Source: Muribaculaceae bacterium
GTDB taxonomy: Bacteria; Bacteroidota; Bacteroidia; Bacteroidales; Muribaculaceae
Direction of reading: 5' to 3'
Length of the DNA: 64,000 bases
Assembly: GCA_009775125.1 (NCBI GenBank)
Contig: VSPD01000001.1
Span: 1-64,000 of the forward strand
Below, piece by piece: positions 1-7,656 of the stretch. Position numbers and translations under genes: made by a program. Each line of letters opens with the position of its first letter. The first letter of the stretch is position 1. The notes under the pieces were generated by a model, which saw only the letters and a list, made by a program, of their open reading frames with translations, did not search any database and had not been told where the DNA came from.

Positions 1-69
1 ACGCTTGATGTTAACCCCGTATGGCCGGCACCGCCGACATGCGGGGTACGGGAAAAGCGAACCAATCGT

Positions 70-101
70 GGTGTTGGAGCGGAGGCCGGCCGGAGCGTTC
101 G
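70..101 (+). repeat. Dispersed 32-bp repeat, copy 1
   Basis: These 32 bases match the reverse complement of 37137-37168 at about 30 of 32 positions. The shared core includes GGTGTTGGAGCG and GGCCGGAGCGTTCG. Both copies lie in hairpin-rich non-coding DNA. This points to a dispersed intergenic repeat rather than a local gene. Confidence 0.6.
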
Positions 102-123
102 GCGAGGCCAAACCTGCCACGAG

Positions 124-147
124 GCACTGCCTCGCAGTGCTTTTTTT
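124..147 (+). terminator. Hairpin plus T-run
   Basis: A 7-bp stem (GCACTGC with GCAGTGC, loop CTC) is followed directly by seven T. It has the form of a rho-independent terminator for transcription entering from the left, but no upstream gene lies inside the window. Confidence 0.5.
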
Positions 148-334
148 ATTGTCGTTGCCGACCGGGCTTGTCGGCATACAGCCTCCAAACCCGGTTACCC
201 AAGGAATCACGGCTTCGCCGTGCCGAACTTGCGTAATTTGTATTAATGAATAATTTGCGGGAATTAATGCAAAAATCTTTTTTACGTAATCGTGATAATC
301 CACGTAATTAACGGTCGCTTACGGGGATTAACGT

Positions 335-372
335 AAAAAACGGAGCCGTGCAGAAGGGTGGCACGGCTCCGT
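335..372 (-). terminator. Terminator of the GH64-like gene
   Basis: A perfect 12-bp stem (340-351 with 361-372, 9-nt loop) is followed on the minus strand by a run of T (335-340 read in reverse). It sits about 25 bp past the stop codon at 396, so it most likely ends the GH64-like transcript. Confidence 0.8.
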
Positions 373-395
373 TGATATTTGGTTTATGCGTCGCG

Positions 396-3173
396 TCAGC
401 GGACGATGAATTTCTCGGATTTGACTTTGCCGTCGGTGTAGACGGTGCGGCGCACATAGACACCGGGAGCGAGACCGTCTTCAACATTTGCGTCGCTTAC
501 GGGCATGCCGGAGATTGTCCATACCGACACTTCGGCTACTTCGGCGGCTTCGATGTCGTCGACGCCTGCCATGCCGATGCGCATGGGGCTACCGGGAACG
601 GTGTACGACATGACGGGTGTAACGCCCATGCCGCCACGGCCGTCGAGGTTGGCGAAGATCGCTTTCACTGCCACTTCGTATTTCTCGCCGGGGTTGACAT
701 TGGAGAATGTCGCGGTGTAACCGTCGGCAAACGAACCGGCCATTACTCTTTCGAAGGGGTTGCCGCCATAGTGCCAGAGCATAGGCGAGGCCCATCCGGC
801 ATATTTCGACTCATCGGAGAATTGGGCTTTTACCTCGAGGGTACGCGCATTTTTGTCGTATGTGAACTTCACGGTATAAGGAGCATAGAACACGCCCTGC
901 TGGCAATCGCTTGCGTTGAAGCGGCATATAGATTCATAAACTGTGCTGCCGGCTTCTTTCCACATATAGAGATTGTCGAGATAGAAGGTCTTGCCGTTGC
1001 CGCCGTCGAACTTGAACTGGCCAAGTTTGCTGAAATTGACGTTGGAGAATACGGAAAGAGCGATGTCGAACGAATTCCAACGGCCGCCTTCGAGATGAAC
1101 CGACACGCCGGAACGGTCGTAAGTCGGGTAAAGCGAGATGGGCACGATATTTACGTCCATGGCCTCGGGGGCATAAAGGTCGATATGGAGGAACTGCATG
1201 TCGGTGACATCAACCACGGCATCGCCCGGGAACTGGAAGCCAAGGTAATTGAAGTTTTCGAATTTGTAAGCCTCGTTGCCGCCGCAGTTTTCCTTAGATG
1301 CGACTGTCGACTGGCCCCAGCTGCCTACAAACATGCCGGGAACGACCGAAGCATACGAGCCGCTGTAAAAACTTTTCACATCGCCGGCTGCCTGACGCGG
1401 CGCCGGAGCTGCGGGCATACCGCCACGGGCCGATTCTTTCCACATATAGAGGTTGTCGAGATAGAAGGTCTTGCCGTTGCCGCCGTCGAACTTGAACTGG
1501 CCAAGTTTGCTGAAATTGACGTTGGGGAATTCGGAAAGGGCGATGTCGAACGAGTTCCACTTGCCGCCCTCGAGGTGGCGTTTTGCTCCGTCCTTATCGT
1601 AGGTGGGGAAAAGCGAGATGGGCACGATGTTGACGTCCATAGCCTCGGGAGCATAGAGATCTACATGGAGATACTGCATGTCGGAAGCATCGACAAGCGC
1701 GTCGCCGGGGAATTGGAATCCGAAATAGTTGAAGTTGTCAAACTTATAAGCATCGTCATTGCCGCATTTCACGACAGATGAGGCTGTGGCCTGGCCCCAG
1801 TCGCCGACAAACATGCCGGGAACGACAGAGCCGTAGGCGCCGCTGAAGAAGCTCTTGACATCGGCGGCATTGCGCGAGGGAGCAGGAGCGGCAGGCATAG
1901 CAGAAGGATTGCCGGTATTGCCCGAGTCGTCGCCGCGATTGACAAATCCACCGATTGTAACTACCGCACGGTACGGAGCCGAGGCATGGCAGGTGGCGCT
2001 TTGGTCGAATGTGTCGTCGTAAGCGAAAGCATATGTGTAGCCGTTAGACACTGTAATGTTTGTATCGTGGAAGAATTTCACATATTCGTTGCAAGGATAC
2101 TCCGAGCCGCCGGTGAAAGCACGGACACCGGTTTCGGGGTTCCAGTCCTGATGGGCTGTGGTGAGGCGGAACTGGCCGCGGTTGAAAGCAGCGCAGAACA
2201 TGGCCTGCACGGTCTTGTCGATGTCGGAGCCGGCAGCGAACGGGCCTGCGCCTTCGATGGCATCTTCGGTTGTGGGTTTGTTGACATGGCCTTGCGAACC
2301 GACGGCCCAATACGTGCCTTCCTTGCAGGTGAGCACAAACTGGTCGCCGTAGACGCGGCCTTCCCAACGACCGAGCACACCCATCGAGATATTTGCCGTG
2401 TTATAGCGGAAATAGTCCCACACGCGGTTGATGTAGTCGCCGAAAAGGTTCGATGCCTTCACGCTCTGCACCTTCGAGGGCTGCTTGATGATGCCGCCAA
2501 GATTGTCTTTTCTAATGGGGTTGCTGTAACAGTCCTTATATACGGTGTTGCCGTAAGCGTTGTTCCAGCTTTTGATGATATCGCCGTAAGAAAGTTTCTC
2601 GCCACGCTTAATGTAAGCGGGGCTGGCGGAATACAGTTCGAGTCCCATCGGATACTGGAAGGCATCGACACGTGTGGTGTTGATCCATATAGGCTGTCCG
2701 GGTTCGTTCGGGGAGTTGGTGAACTCGATAAGTTCCCAACGGATATCGGCATTGGGGTCGCCGGGGTTATTCATGTCGGCACCTGCATAACCTGCGTCGA
2801 AAGCATGGAGATACATAGGCGACTTGAACGAAATGAACAGGCGGCAAGCAAAAGTGTCGCCAATGTAGATAGTGTTGTCCTTAATGTCGGACAGGCGGGT
2901 GAATATGTCGGCATATCCCCAGTCGCCTGCATCATGGTGCAGATTGTTGACACTCGGAGTAAGCGGCTTGAGCACAGCAGACTTGTTACGCGAGGTGGCG
3001 CCGAGGTCGTAATAGATATCTCTTTCTTTTGTTTTACCGATAATAGCGACATAGATATCGCTGTCGGCATACGCTCCGGCAGAACTGTTTACCAGTTCCA
3101 ACGGCAGATCGGCCCATGCGCACAATGCGCCAAGGGTCAAGGCTCCAAAGCCTGAAATCAATTTTTTAAACAT
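396..3173 (-). CDS. Secreted GH64-like beta-1,3-glucanase with duplicated C-terminal module
   Basis: A 925-residue exported protein. Residues 1-21 form a signal peptide ending near 'ALCAWA'. Residues about 22-430 resemble GH64 laminaripentaose-producing beta-1,3-glucanases: an early 'IYVAIIG' strand, 'DAFQYPMGLEL', 'FCAAFNRG', and a 'CNEYVKFFHD' then 'YTYAFAYDD' ending. Two near-identical beta-sandwich-like modules of about 160 residues follow (about 420-740), which may bind glycan. The C-terminal 45 residues ('VWTISGMPV' to 'EKFIVR') look like a type IX secretion-type or related cell-surface tail. A promoter lies at 3275-3306 and a terminator at 335-372, so it is probably monocistronic. The natural job would be cutting beta-1,3-glucan outside the cell. 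The GH64 assignment is by motif only; a thaumatin-like fold of other function is the alternative. Confidence 0.7.
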   Translation of the reverse strand: MFKKLISGFGALTLGALCAWADLPLELVNSSAGAYADSDIYVAIIGKTKERDIYYDLGATSRNKSAVLKPLTPSVNNLHHDAGDWGYADIFTRLSDIKDNTIYIGDTFACRLFISFKSPMYLHAFDAGYAGADMNNPGDPNADIRWELIEFTNSPNEPGQPIWINTTRVDAFQYPMGLELYSASPAYIKRGEKLSYGDIIKSWNNAYGNTVYKDCYSNPIRKDNLGGIIKQPSKVQSVKASNLFGDYINRVWDYFRYNTANISMGVLGRWEGRVYGDQFVLTCKEGTYWAVGSQGHVNKPTTEDAIEGAGPFAAGSDIDKTVQAMFCAAFNRGQFRLTTAHQDWNPETGVRAFTGGSEYPCNEYVKFFHDTNITVSNGYTYAFAYDDTFDQSATCHASAPYRAVVTIGGFVNRGDDSGNTGNPSAMPAAPAPSRNAADVKSFFSGAYGSVVPGMFVGDWGQATASSVVKCGNDDAYKFDNFNYFGFQFPGDALVDASDMQYLHVDLYAPEAMDVNIVPISLFPTYDKDGAKRHLEGGKWNSFDIALSEFPNVNFSKLGQFKFDGGNGKTFYLDNLYMWKESARGGMPAAPAPRQAAGDVKSFYSGSYASVVPGMFVGSWGQSTVASKENCGGNEAYKFENFNYLGFQFPGDAVVDVTDMQFLHIDLYAPEAMDVNIVPISLYPTYDRSGVSVHLEGGRWNSFDIALSVFSNVNFSKLGQFKFDGGNGKTFYLDNLYMWKEAGSTVYESICRFNASDCQQGVFYAPYTVKFTYDKNARTLEVKAQFSDESKYAGWASPMLWHYGGNPFERVMAGSFADGYTATFSNVNPGEKYEVAVKAIFANLDGRGGMGVTPVMSYTVPGSPMRIGMAGVDDIEAAEVAEVSVWTISGMPVSDANVEDGLAPGVYVRRTVYTDGKVKSEKFIVR
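955..1914 (-). repeat. 480-bp tandem direct repeat inside the GH64-like gene
   Basis: Two consecutive 480-bp units (about 955-1434 and 1435-1914) align without a frame change. Long stretches, for example from 961 and from 1441, are almost base-for-base identical. They encode the two copies of the C-terminal module. The in-frame period of 160 codons and the high DNA identity suggest a recent or homogenised duplication. Confidence 0.85.
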
Positions 3174-3274
3174 TTTGTAAGGATTAACTTTTCAACATCA
3201 CATCCCTCCGGATGCGGTTGACATAAATAGTTTAACGATGGTATAAAAAAAAATTATAGGATAAAAATACGCCA

Positions 3275-3306
3275 CAAATTTAACTTTATTTAATTAAAAA
3301 TGCAAA
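3275..3306 (-). promoter_or_regulatory. Bacteroidetes promoter of the GH64-like gene
   Basis: On the minus strand TTTG (3306-3303), a 20-nt spacer, then TAAATTTG (3282-3275) fits the consensus TTTG/TAnnTTTG. It leaves a leader of roughly 95 nt that contains a small CATCC/GGATG hairpin. Confidence 0.7.
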
Positions 3307-3419
3307 TAATTTACAAGAAATCATCAAAAAAAATTTGGTATCCTGTAAAAATTGCAAACCCCTTATGCGCAAGCCGGAATTCAGGTGCACAAAGCGGCAG
3401 AGTCGCTTAATATGGCAGG

Positions 3420-3513
3420 CATGGGCGAAAGCCCATGTTATGATGAATAGTTGATATTCGACTGCGGCCGCAGTCGAACTTGCCTAAACCAACTAAACAC
3501 GGGCAATTGCCCG
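3420..3513. repeat. Cluster of three short palindromes
   Basis: Three compact inverted repeats sit between the two hydrolase genes. CATGGGC/GCCCATG has a GAAA loop (3420-3437). A perfect 22-bp palindrome centred on GCGGCCGC lies at 3457-3478. CACGGGC/GCCCGTG lies at about 3496-3513. A further 'GCAACTGCGGTC' near 3532 echoes the middle one. They may be REP-like elements or RNA hairpins; no gene is visible in the gap. Confidence 0.6.
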
Positions 3514-3560
3514 TGCCTACCGTATTCGACCGCAACTGCGGTCTCTTTTTTTCTTTTCAG

Positions 3561-3600
3561 AAAAAAAACGGCATTTCAACCGATTGCGTTGAAATGCCGT
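3561..3600 (-). terminator. Terminator of the GH2 gene
   Basis: A perfect 13-bp stem (3568-3580 with 3588-3600, 7-nt loop) is followed on the minus strand by seven or more T. It lies 25 bp beyond the stop at 3625. Confidence 0.85.
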
Positions 3601-3624
3601 CTGTGACGCTTAAATAATTGTTAT

Positions 3625-5454
3625 TTACTTTTTAGCCGAGGATTGGGGCAACTTTTTGGCATACCAGTTTTTCATCACATAGAATGCTTTTTTGCGGTCG
3701 CCCTTGTCGCTGATGAGTCCCTTGCGGTTGAAATCGTCCTGAATTCCGGGAAGATGGCGCCGGGGTGAGCGGAAATCTTTAAGAATCCATGGGGTGCATC
3801 CGGCCAGACCGGGAATACGGTCGAGCATGGCCGTGTGTCTGCGATAGAGGTCTTCCTGATGCTCTTCCGTGAAACGATGTGCCGGGTCGCCATGCAGTCC
3901 GGCCAGCGCCCCTCCGCCAAATTCACTGATAAACACCGGCTTGTCGATGGAGAATTCCCAGTTGGAAGTATCGCATTTTTCCGGCTTGCCATCGTACCAT
4001 CCGATATATTCGTTGAAAGAAATAATATCAAGGACATCGCTTAGCGGGTCGTCGACCGACATAACGCCCGGACGAATCTCGTCCTTTTCCATGGCCGCTC
4101 CAATAAGACGGGTGCCCCCGTCGAGAGCGCGGGCCTCGGCAGCAAGGCGCGTGAGAAATTGATTGCGCGCATCGGAGCGTGGCGTTTCGTTTGCTATTGA
4201 CCATATGATTATGTTGCAACGGTTTTTGTCGCGTGTAATCATATCGTTGAGCTGGCGCGAGGCATTGGCATATGTGCCGGGGTTATCCCAATGTATTGTC
4301 CAATACACAGGGATTTCCGACCACACGAGAAGCCCCATTCTTTCGGCCTCCCGAACCATCTCCTCGTTGTGGGGGTAATGCGCAAGCCTTACGAAATTAC
4401 AATTCATTTCCCTGGCCCAGTTGAGAAGCGTGTGGGCATGTTCGCGGCTCCATGAGCGGCCGCTATTGTAAGGCGCCTCTTCATGGATGCTGACGCCGCG
4501 GCAGAATATTTCCTTTCCGTTGAGAAGAATGCGCGTGCCATCGGTTGAGATTGTGCGGAAACCGATTTCGTCGCGGATTGTGTCGCCGGCGGCTATGATA
4601 CATATATCATATAGTTTCGGATTCTCCGGGCTCCACAGCTGAGGGGCGCATTTCAGCGAAACGCTTCCTCGCCTATCCTGCCCTATGGCCACTTTTTTAT
4701 TGATTTTCAGTTCGGGGATATAAAGAGTGACTTCCCCAATGCCGTCGCCCTCGACTTCAAACTCGGCGTTGACTGTGTTTTTTTGCGTCGGAGAAAGTTG
4801 CACGCAGTAATCTCTCACAAAAGCCGCCGGAGTCTCAACGATAGATACCGGACGTGTCAAGCCTCCATAGTTCCACCAATCGGCGTTGACAGTCGGCACA
4901 CCTTCGGGCCGACGCTTGTTGTCGACCTTTACAACAAGCGAGTTCTCACCTTCATTGAGCAGCCCGGTAACCTCAAAATTGAACGGAGTGAAGCCTCCCA
5001 CATGCTCGCCGAGACGCTTTCCGTTGAGCCAGACAATCGTTTCATAATTTGATGCTCCAAAATACAAGAACTGTCTGTGCCCGGGAGTTATCTCGGGCGT
5101 AAAACGGTTGCGGTACCATACGGTGCCTTCATAATAATACAGTTCCGGACGCTGTGTGTTCCAGTCACCCGGCACCTGCAAGAACTTATCCTTGCCAAAA
5201 TCGTATTCCTGCAATTCCGTAGGGTCTGAATAGTCAAGGTCCTGCGCATATCCATTGTCGGTAGGGTTAAGCCGGTAATCGTAATATCCGTTTTCGAAAG
5301 GGTCGACAATCGTGCGCCATTGCCCGTTTAGCGACTGCTGCTGGCGAGCCGGCATATTTGTTATCAACGGGAATGAGGCGTCGGCCAAAGCCGAAAATGG
5401 CGAGACAGCAGCCATGGCAACCATCCCGCAGAATAAGATTTTATTCATTTTCAT
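3625..5454 (-). CDS. GH2 beta-glucuronidase-like glycosidase, exported
   Basis: 609 residues, close to the usual size of bacterial beta-glucuronidases (about 600). A signal peptide occupies residues 1-24 ('MAAVSPFSALA'). The order is the GH2 sugar-binding domain ('NYGGLTRPV'), the immunoglobulin-like domain, then the TIM barrel. Visible catalytic signatures are the acid/base glutamate in 'SIANETP' (about 421) and the nucleophile glutamate in 'FISEFGG' (about 508). Near residues 575-577 'FNRKG' supplies the N-x-K motif known to hold the substrate carboxylate in GH2 uronidases, which favours glucuronide or galacturonide over galactoside. It probably acts in the periplasm. It has its own terminator and sits beside the GH64-like gene, but no SusC/SusD pair is nearby. 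Confidence 0.8.
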   Translation of the reverse strand: MKMNKILFCGMVAMAAVSPFSALADASFPLITNMPARQQQSLNGQWRTIVDPFENGYYDYRLNPTDNGYAQDLDYSDPTELQEYDFGKDKFLQVPGDWNTQRPELYYYEGTVWYRNRFTPEITPGHRQFLYFGASNYETIVWLNGKRLGEHVGGFTPFNFEVTGLLNEGENSLVVKVDNKRRPEGVPTVNADWWNYGGLTRPVSIVETPAAFVRDYCVQLSPTQKNTVNAEFEVEGDGIGEVTLYIPELKINKKVAIGQDRRGSVSLKCAPQLWSPENPKLYDICIIAAGDTIRDEIGFRTISTDGTRILLNGKEIFCRGVSIHEEAPYNSGRSWSREHAHTLLNWAREMNCNFVRLAHYPHNEEMVREAERMGLLVWSEIPVYWTIHWDNPGTYANASRQLNDMITRDKNRCNIIIWSIANETPRSDARNQFLTRLAAEARALDGGTRLIGAAMEKDEIRPGVMSVDDPLSDVLDIISFNEYIGWYDGKPEKCDTSNWEFSIDKPVFISEFGGGALAGLHGDPAHRFTEEHQEDLYRRHTAMLDRIPGLAGCTPWILKDFRSPRRHLPGIQDDFNRKGLISDKGDRKKAFYVMKNWYAKKLPQSSAKK

Positions 5455-5470
5455 GGTATTATGTTTAAAT

Positions 5471-5530
5471 CACAAGCCGGAGGGTTCTTTGCTTGTGGCA
5501 AGCGCTCCGCGATGAGTGTTCCTGTTAAAG
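5471..5530. repeat. Dispersed 'CACAAGCCGGAGG' repeat, copy 1
   Basis: About 60 bp beginning CACAAGCCGGAGGGTTCTTT and ending GTTCCT. It closely matches 39775-39832 and shares its core with 53532-53593. It fills the space between the GH2 start codon and the ArgC-like stop codon and slightly overlaps the latter. Confidence 0.65.
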
Positions 5531-6415
5531 CGCGGAGGCTTTAAGCGAGAGACCTATGCGTTCGGCAAGGCCAAAGAGGAGGTTCATGCAATGAACGGCT
5601 GTGCCGGCGGCTCCTTTCAAGGGGGCGTCGAAGGCGGCCGACACGGTAACGCGTCCGTCGGCCTTATCGAGATAAAGAAGGCATTTGTTTGTTCCTTCCA
5701 CTTCTCGCGGCGACGGGATGCGGTCGACTACAAAGGTGAAATTATGGTCGTCGTAAAACTCCTCATAAAGGCGGACAAGCTCTCCGATATTGAGGTCGGT
5801 ATCCACCGAAACTGTCGCCGTGAGCACACGGGCCTGCCCGGAGGCGTCCGCTTCAATTCTGATTTTTGATGCAAAGCCGGGCTGGAGGCTGCACAACGCA
5901 TCCGAGATTTCTTTTTGGGAAATGCCGTGGGACGAGTCGGACACAAGACACGACGGAAGCGTGATGCTCACGTCGATATCGGAGGTCAGGAGCCCTTCCT
6001 TGGCCAAAGGGAGAAGCGACAGAAGGATAATATTTGCCTCGGCCGACGGCACGGCAGCCCGCAACGCGCCACGCACCATGGCTTTGCGGTTTAGCTCCGG
6101 CAAGCCGTAGACCATATCCTGCGATTGGACGGGCACAAGGCTCACTATCTTCATATCCGGCTCAGCCGATGCAAAATCGAGAGCGGCTTCGGCGTCGCCA
6201 CACACAAAGAGCATGTTGGCTTCTTCCGGGCGAGGACGGTTGACAAATCGCAAGTCGGTTTCCCCTATCAAGCCGTGGTGAATGTCGACGAGCGCGCGCC
6301 CTGCATGCGGCTCGGCATACAGCCAGGATATCTCCACATCGGGATGATTGATTAGAATACGGACAATTTCACCCGCGACAGCCGATTCGGCGGCATATAT
6401 TCCGGCTTTTATCAT
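5525..6415 (-). CDS. ArgC-like protein lacking catalytic residues (putative pseudoenzyme)
   Basis: 296 residues with clear N-acetyl-gamma-glutamyl-phosphate reductase (ArgC) ancestry: 'EIVRILINHPDVEI' near the start, 'VYGLPELNR' at 102-110, 'LLPLAKEGLL' and a C-terminal 'KGAAGTAVHCMNLLFGL'. The enzyme's working parts are gone. The NADP-binding glycine loop at residues 7-14 reads 'YAAESAVA', and the catalytic NPGC motif reads 'VPSA' at 122-125, so alanine replaces cysteine. The stretch that normally holds the catalytic histidine is shortened. The start overlaps the Kdo transferase stop by 4 bp, so the two are probably translated together. The reading frame is intact, so this is not a decaying gene. 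A non-enzymatic role is inferred; what it does is unknown. Confidence 0.7.
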   Translation of the reverse strand: MIKAGIYAAESAVAGEIVRILINHPDVEISWLYAEPHAGRALVDIHHGLIGETDLRFVNRPRPEEANMLFVCGDAEAALDFASAEPDMKIVSLVPVQSQDMVYGLPELNRKAMVRGALRAAVPSAEANIILLSLLPLAKEGLLTSDIDVSITLPSCLVSDSSHGISQKEISDALCSLQPGFASKIRIEADASGQARVLTATVSVDTDLNIGELVRLYEEFYDDHNFTFVVDRIPSPREVEGTNKCLLYLDKADGRVTVSAAFDAPLKGAAGTAVHCMNLLFGLAERIGLSLKASAL

Positions 6416-7656
6416 TTTTCGGTATTATTTTCAGAGAAGATGAGACTATATATTTTTTCTGTGGCCCCGATATTGCCCGCGATATATTTCTCGCATATCG
6501 AGGAGGCATCGGACAGGGATTTTTGCGAAGAACAGAGCCGCGACATTACAGCCGAAAGCGAGTCCAAATCGTGATATTCGAAACCGCCGCCAAGCTCTAT
6601 CAAATCGGCCGCCTCCTTAAATTTATTATGTTTCGGGCCAAAAATCACGGGCATGCCATAGACGGCTGCCTCGTTGATATTATGAATTCCCGCGCCGAAT
6701 CCACCGCCGATCAGAGCCACATGCCCGCAGCGATAGAGAGCCGACAGTTTACCGAAACAGTTTACAATCACCGCACGGACATCATCGTCGACCTTTCCTT
6801 CCCGAATTATGTCGGTGATCAACGCCGACTTTCCTGGAACTGCCTGGCGGATTGCCTCGATGCGCCGGTCGTCGAATTCATGGGGCGCAATTATTATTTT
6901 CACATCGGGATGTGCGGCAAGCCAACGTAAGTATATTTCTTCGTCGGCTTCCCACGAGCTGCCGGCCACGATGGTGACAGGAGTGGCCCAACGTTCGAGA
7001 TAAGGCATATCGAGCCGCTGCGAGCGCACGGCCGACACTCGGTCGAAACGCGTGTCGCCGGCCACTGTCACATTCTCTATGCCGATGCCGCGCAACAGTT
7101 CGGCCGAAGCCCGGTCTTGCACATAGAGGTGTGTGAAACACTGCAACAGTCGACGCCACATTCCGCCCCAACGTTTGAAAAAGCGTTGGCCGGGACGGAA
7201 TATCGCAGATATAATATATGTGGGGATATTTCTGCGTTTCAGTTCCGACAGATAGTTGCCCCAAAATTCGTATTTCACGAAAATGGCCACGCGCGGGTTT
7301 ACAGCGTCGATAAACCGCCGGGCATTTGCCGGCGTGTCAAACGGCAGATACACGACACAGTCTGCCTTGTCGTAGTTCTTGCGCAGCTCGAAGCCCGACG
7401 GCGAGAAGAATGACAGGAGTATTTTCCACTGCGGGTGCTCGGCTCGGATTCGTTCAATCAGAGGCCGCGCCTGTTCAAACTCACCCACGGAGGCCGCATG
7501 TATCCACACGTCGAATTGCTTGCACCCGGAGCGCTCGATTCGCGAAAAAATTTGTTTATGACCGTCAACCAGCCGTCGGGCCTTGCCCTGCCGCAGCGCG
7601 GCTATGCGCGCCGCGGCAGAGTACAGTGCTATTCCGGCGTTGTAGAGTGGATTCAT
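6412..7656 (-). CDS. waaA: 3-deoxy-D-manno-octulosonic acid transferase
   Basis: 414 residues matching the WaaA/KdtA Kdo transferase that adds Kdo from CMP-Kdo to lipid A precursors on the inner face of the cytoplasmic membrane. The N-terminal hydrophobic segment is followed by 'WIHAASVGEFEQARPL', 'LLSFFSPSGFEL' and 'FVKYEFWGNYL'. The C-terminal half has 'VAGSSWEADE', 'IIAPHEF' and 'GGGFGAGIHN', typical of this GT30 family. It overlaps gltX upstream by 4 bp and the ArgC-like gene downstream by 4 bp, so the three appear translationally coupled. Confidence 0.93.
   Translation of the reverse strand: MNPLYNAGIALYSAAARIAALRQGKARRLVDGHKQIFSRIERSGCKQFDVWIHAASVGEFEQARPLIERIRAEHPQWKILLSFFSPSGFELRKNYDKADCVVYLPFDTPANARRFIDAVNPRVAIFVKYEFWGNYLSELKRRNIPTYIISAIFRPGQRFFKRWGGMWRRLLQCFTHLYVQDRASAELLRGIGIENVTVAGDTRFDRVSAVRSQRLDMPYLERWATPVTIVAGSSWEADEEIYLRWLAAHPDVKIIIAPHEFDDRRIEAIRQAVPGKSALITDIIREGKVDDDVRAVIVNCFGKLSALYRCGHVALIGGGFGAGIHNINEAAVYGMPVIFGPKHNKFKEAADLIELGGGFEYHDLDSLSAVMSRLCSSQKSLSDASSICEKYIAGNIGATEKIYSLIFSENNTEK

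Larger units (their letters stand above)
1..339. other. Left-edge non-coding stretch with repeats
   Basis: No convincing gene is visible. The short open frames here overlap hairpins and lack a family signature. The stretch holds a 9-bp stem (15-23 pairing with 38-46), a block at 70-101 that recurs near 37.1 kb, a terminator-like hairpin at 124-147, a CACGGC/GCCGTG hairpin at about 209-223 and AT-rich sequence built from short 'attaat' and 'gtaat' words. It looks like repeat-laden intergenic DNA. A structured RNA that begins left of the window cannot be excluded. Confidence 0.5.

Noticed and set aside
1..147. A structured small RNA ending in a terminator at the left edge.
   Set aside because: The strongest part of the structure is a dispersed repeat also found at 37.1 kb, and no known RNA family was recognised. 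Kept only as a non-coding stretch.
348..1781. A 477-codon plus-strand frame opposite the GH64-like gene.
   Set aside because: It simply reflects the duplicated module on the other strand and overlaps the terminator of the real gene.
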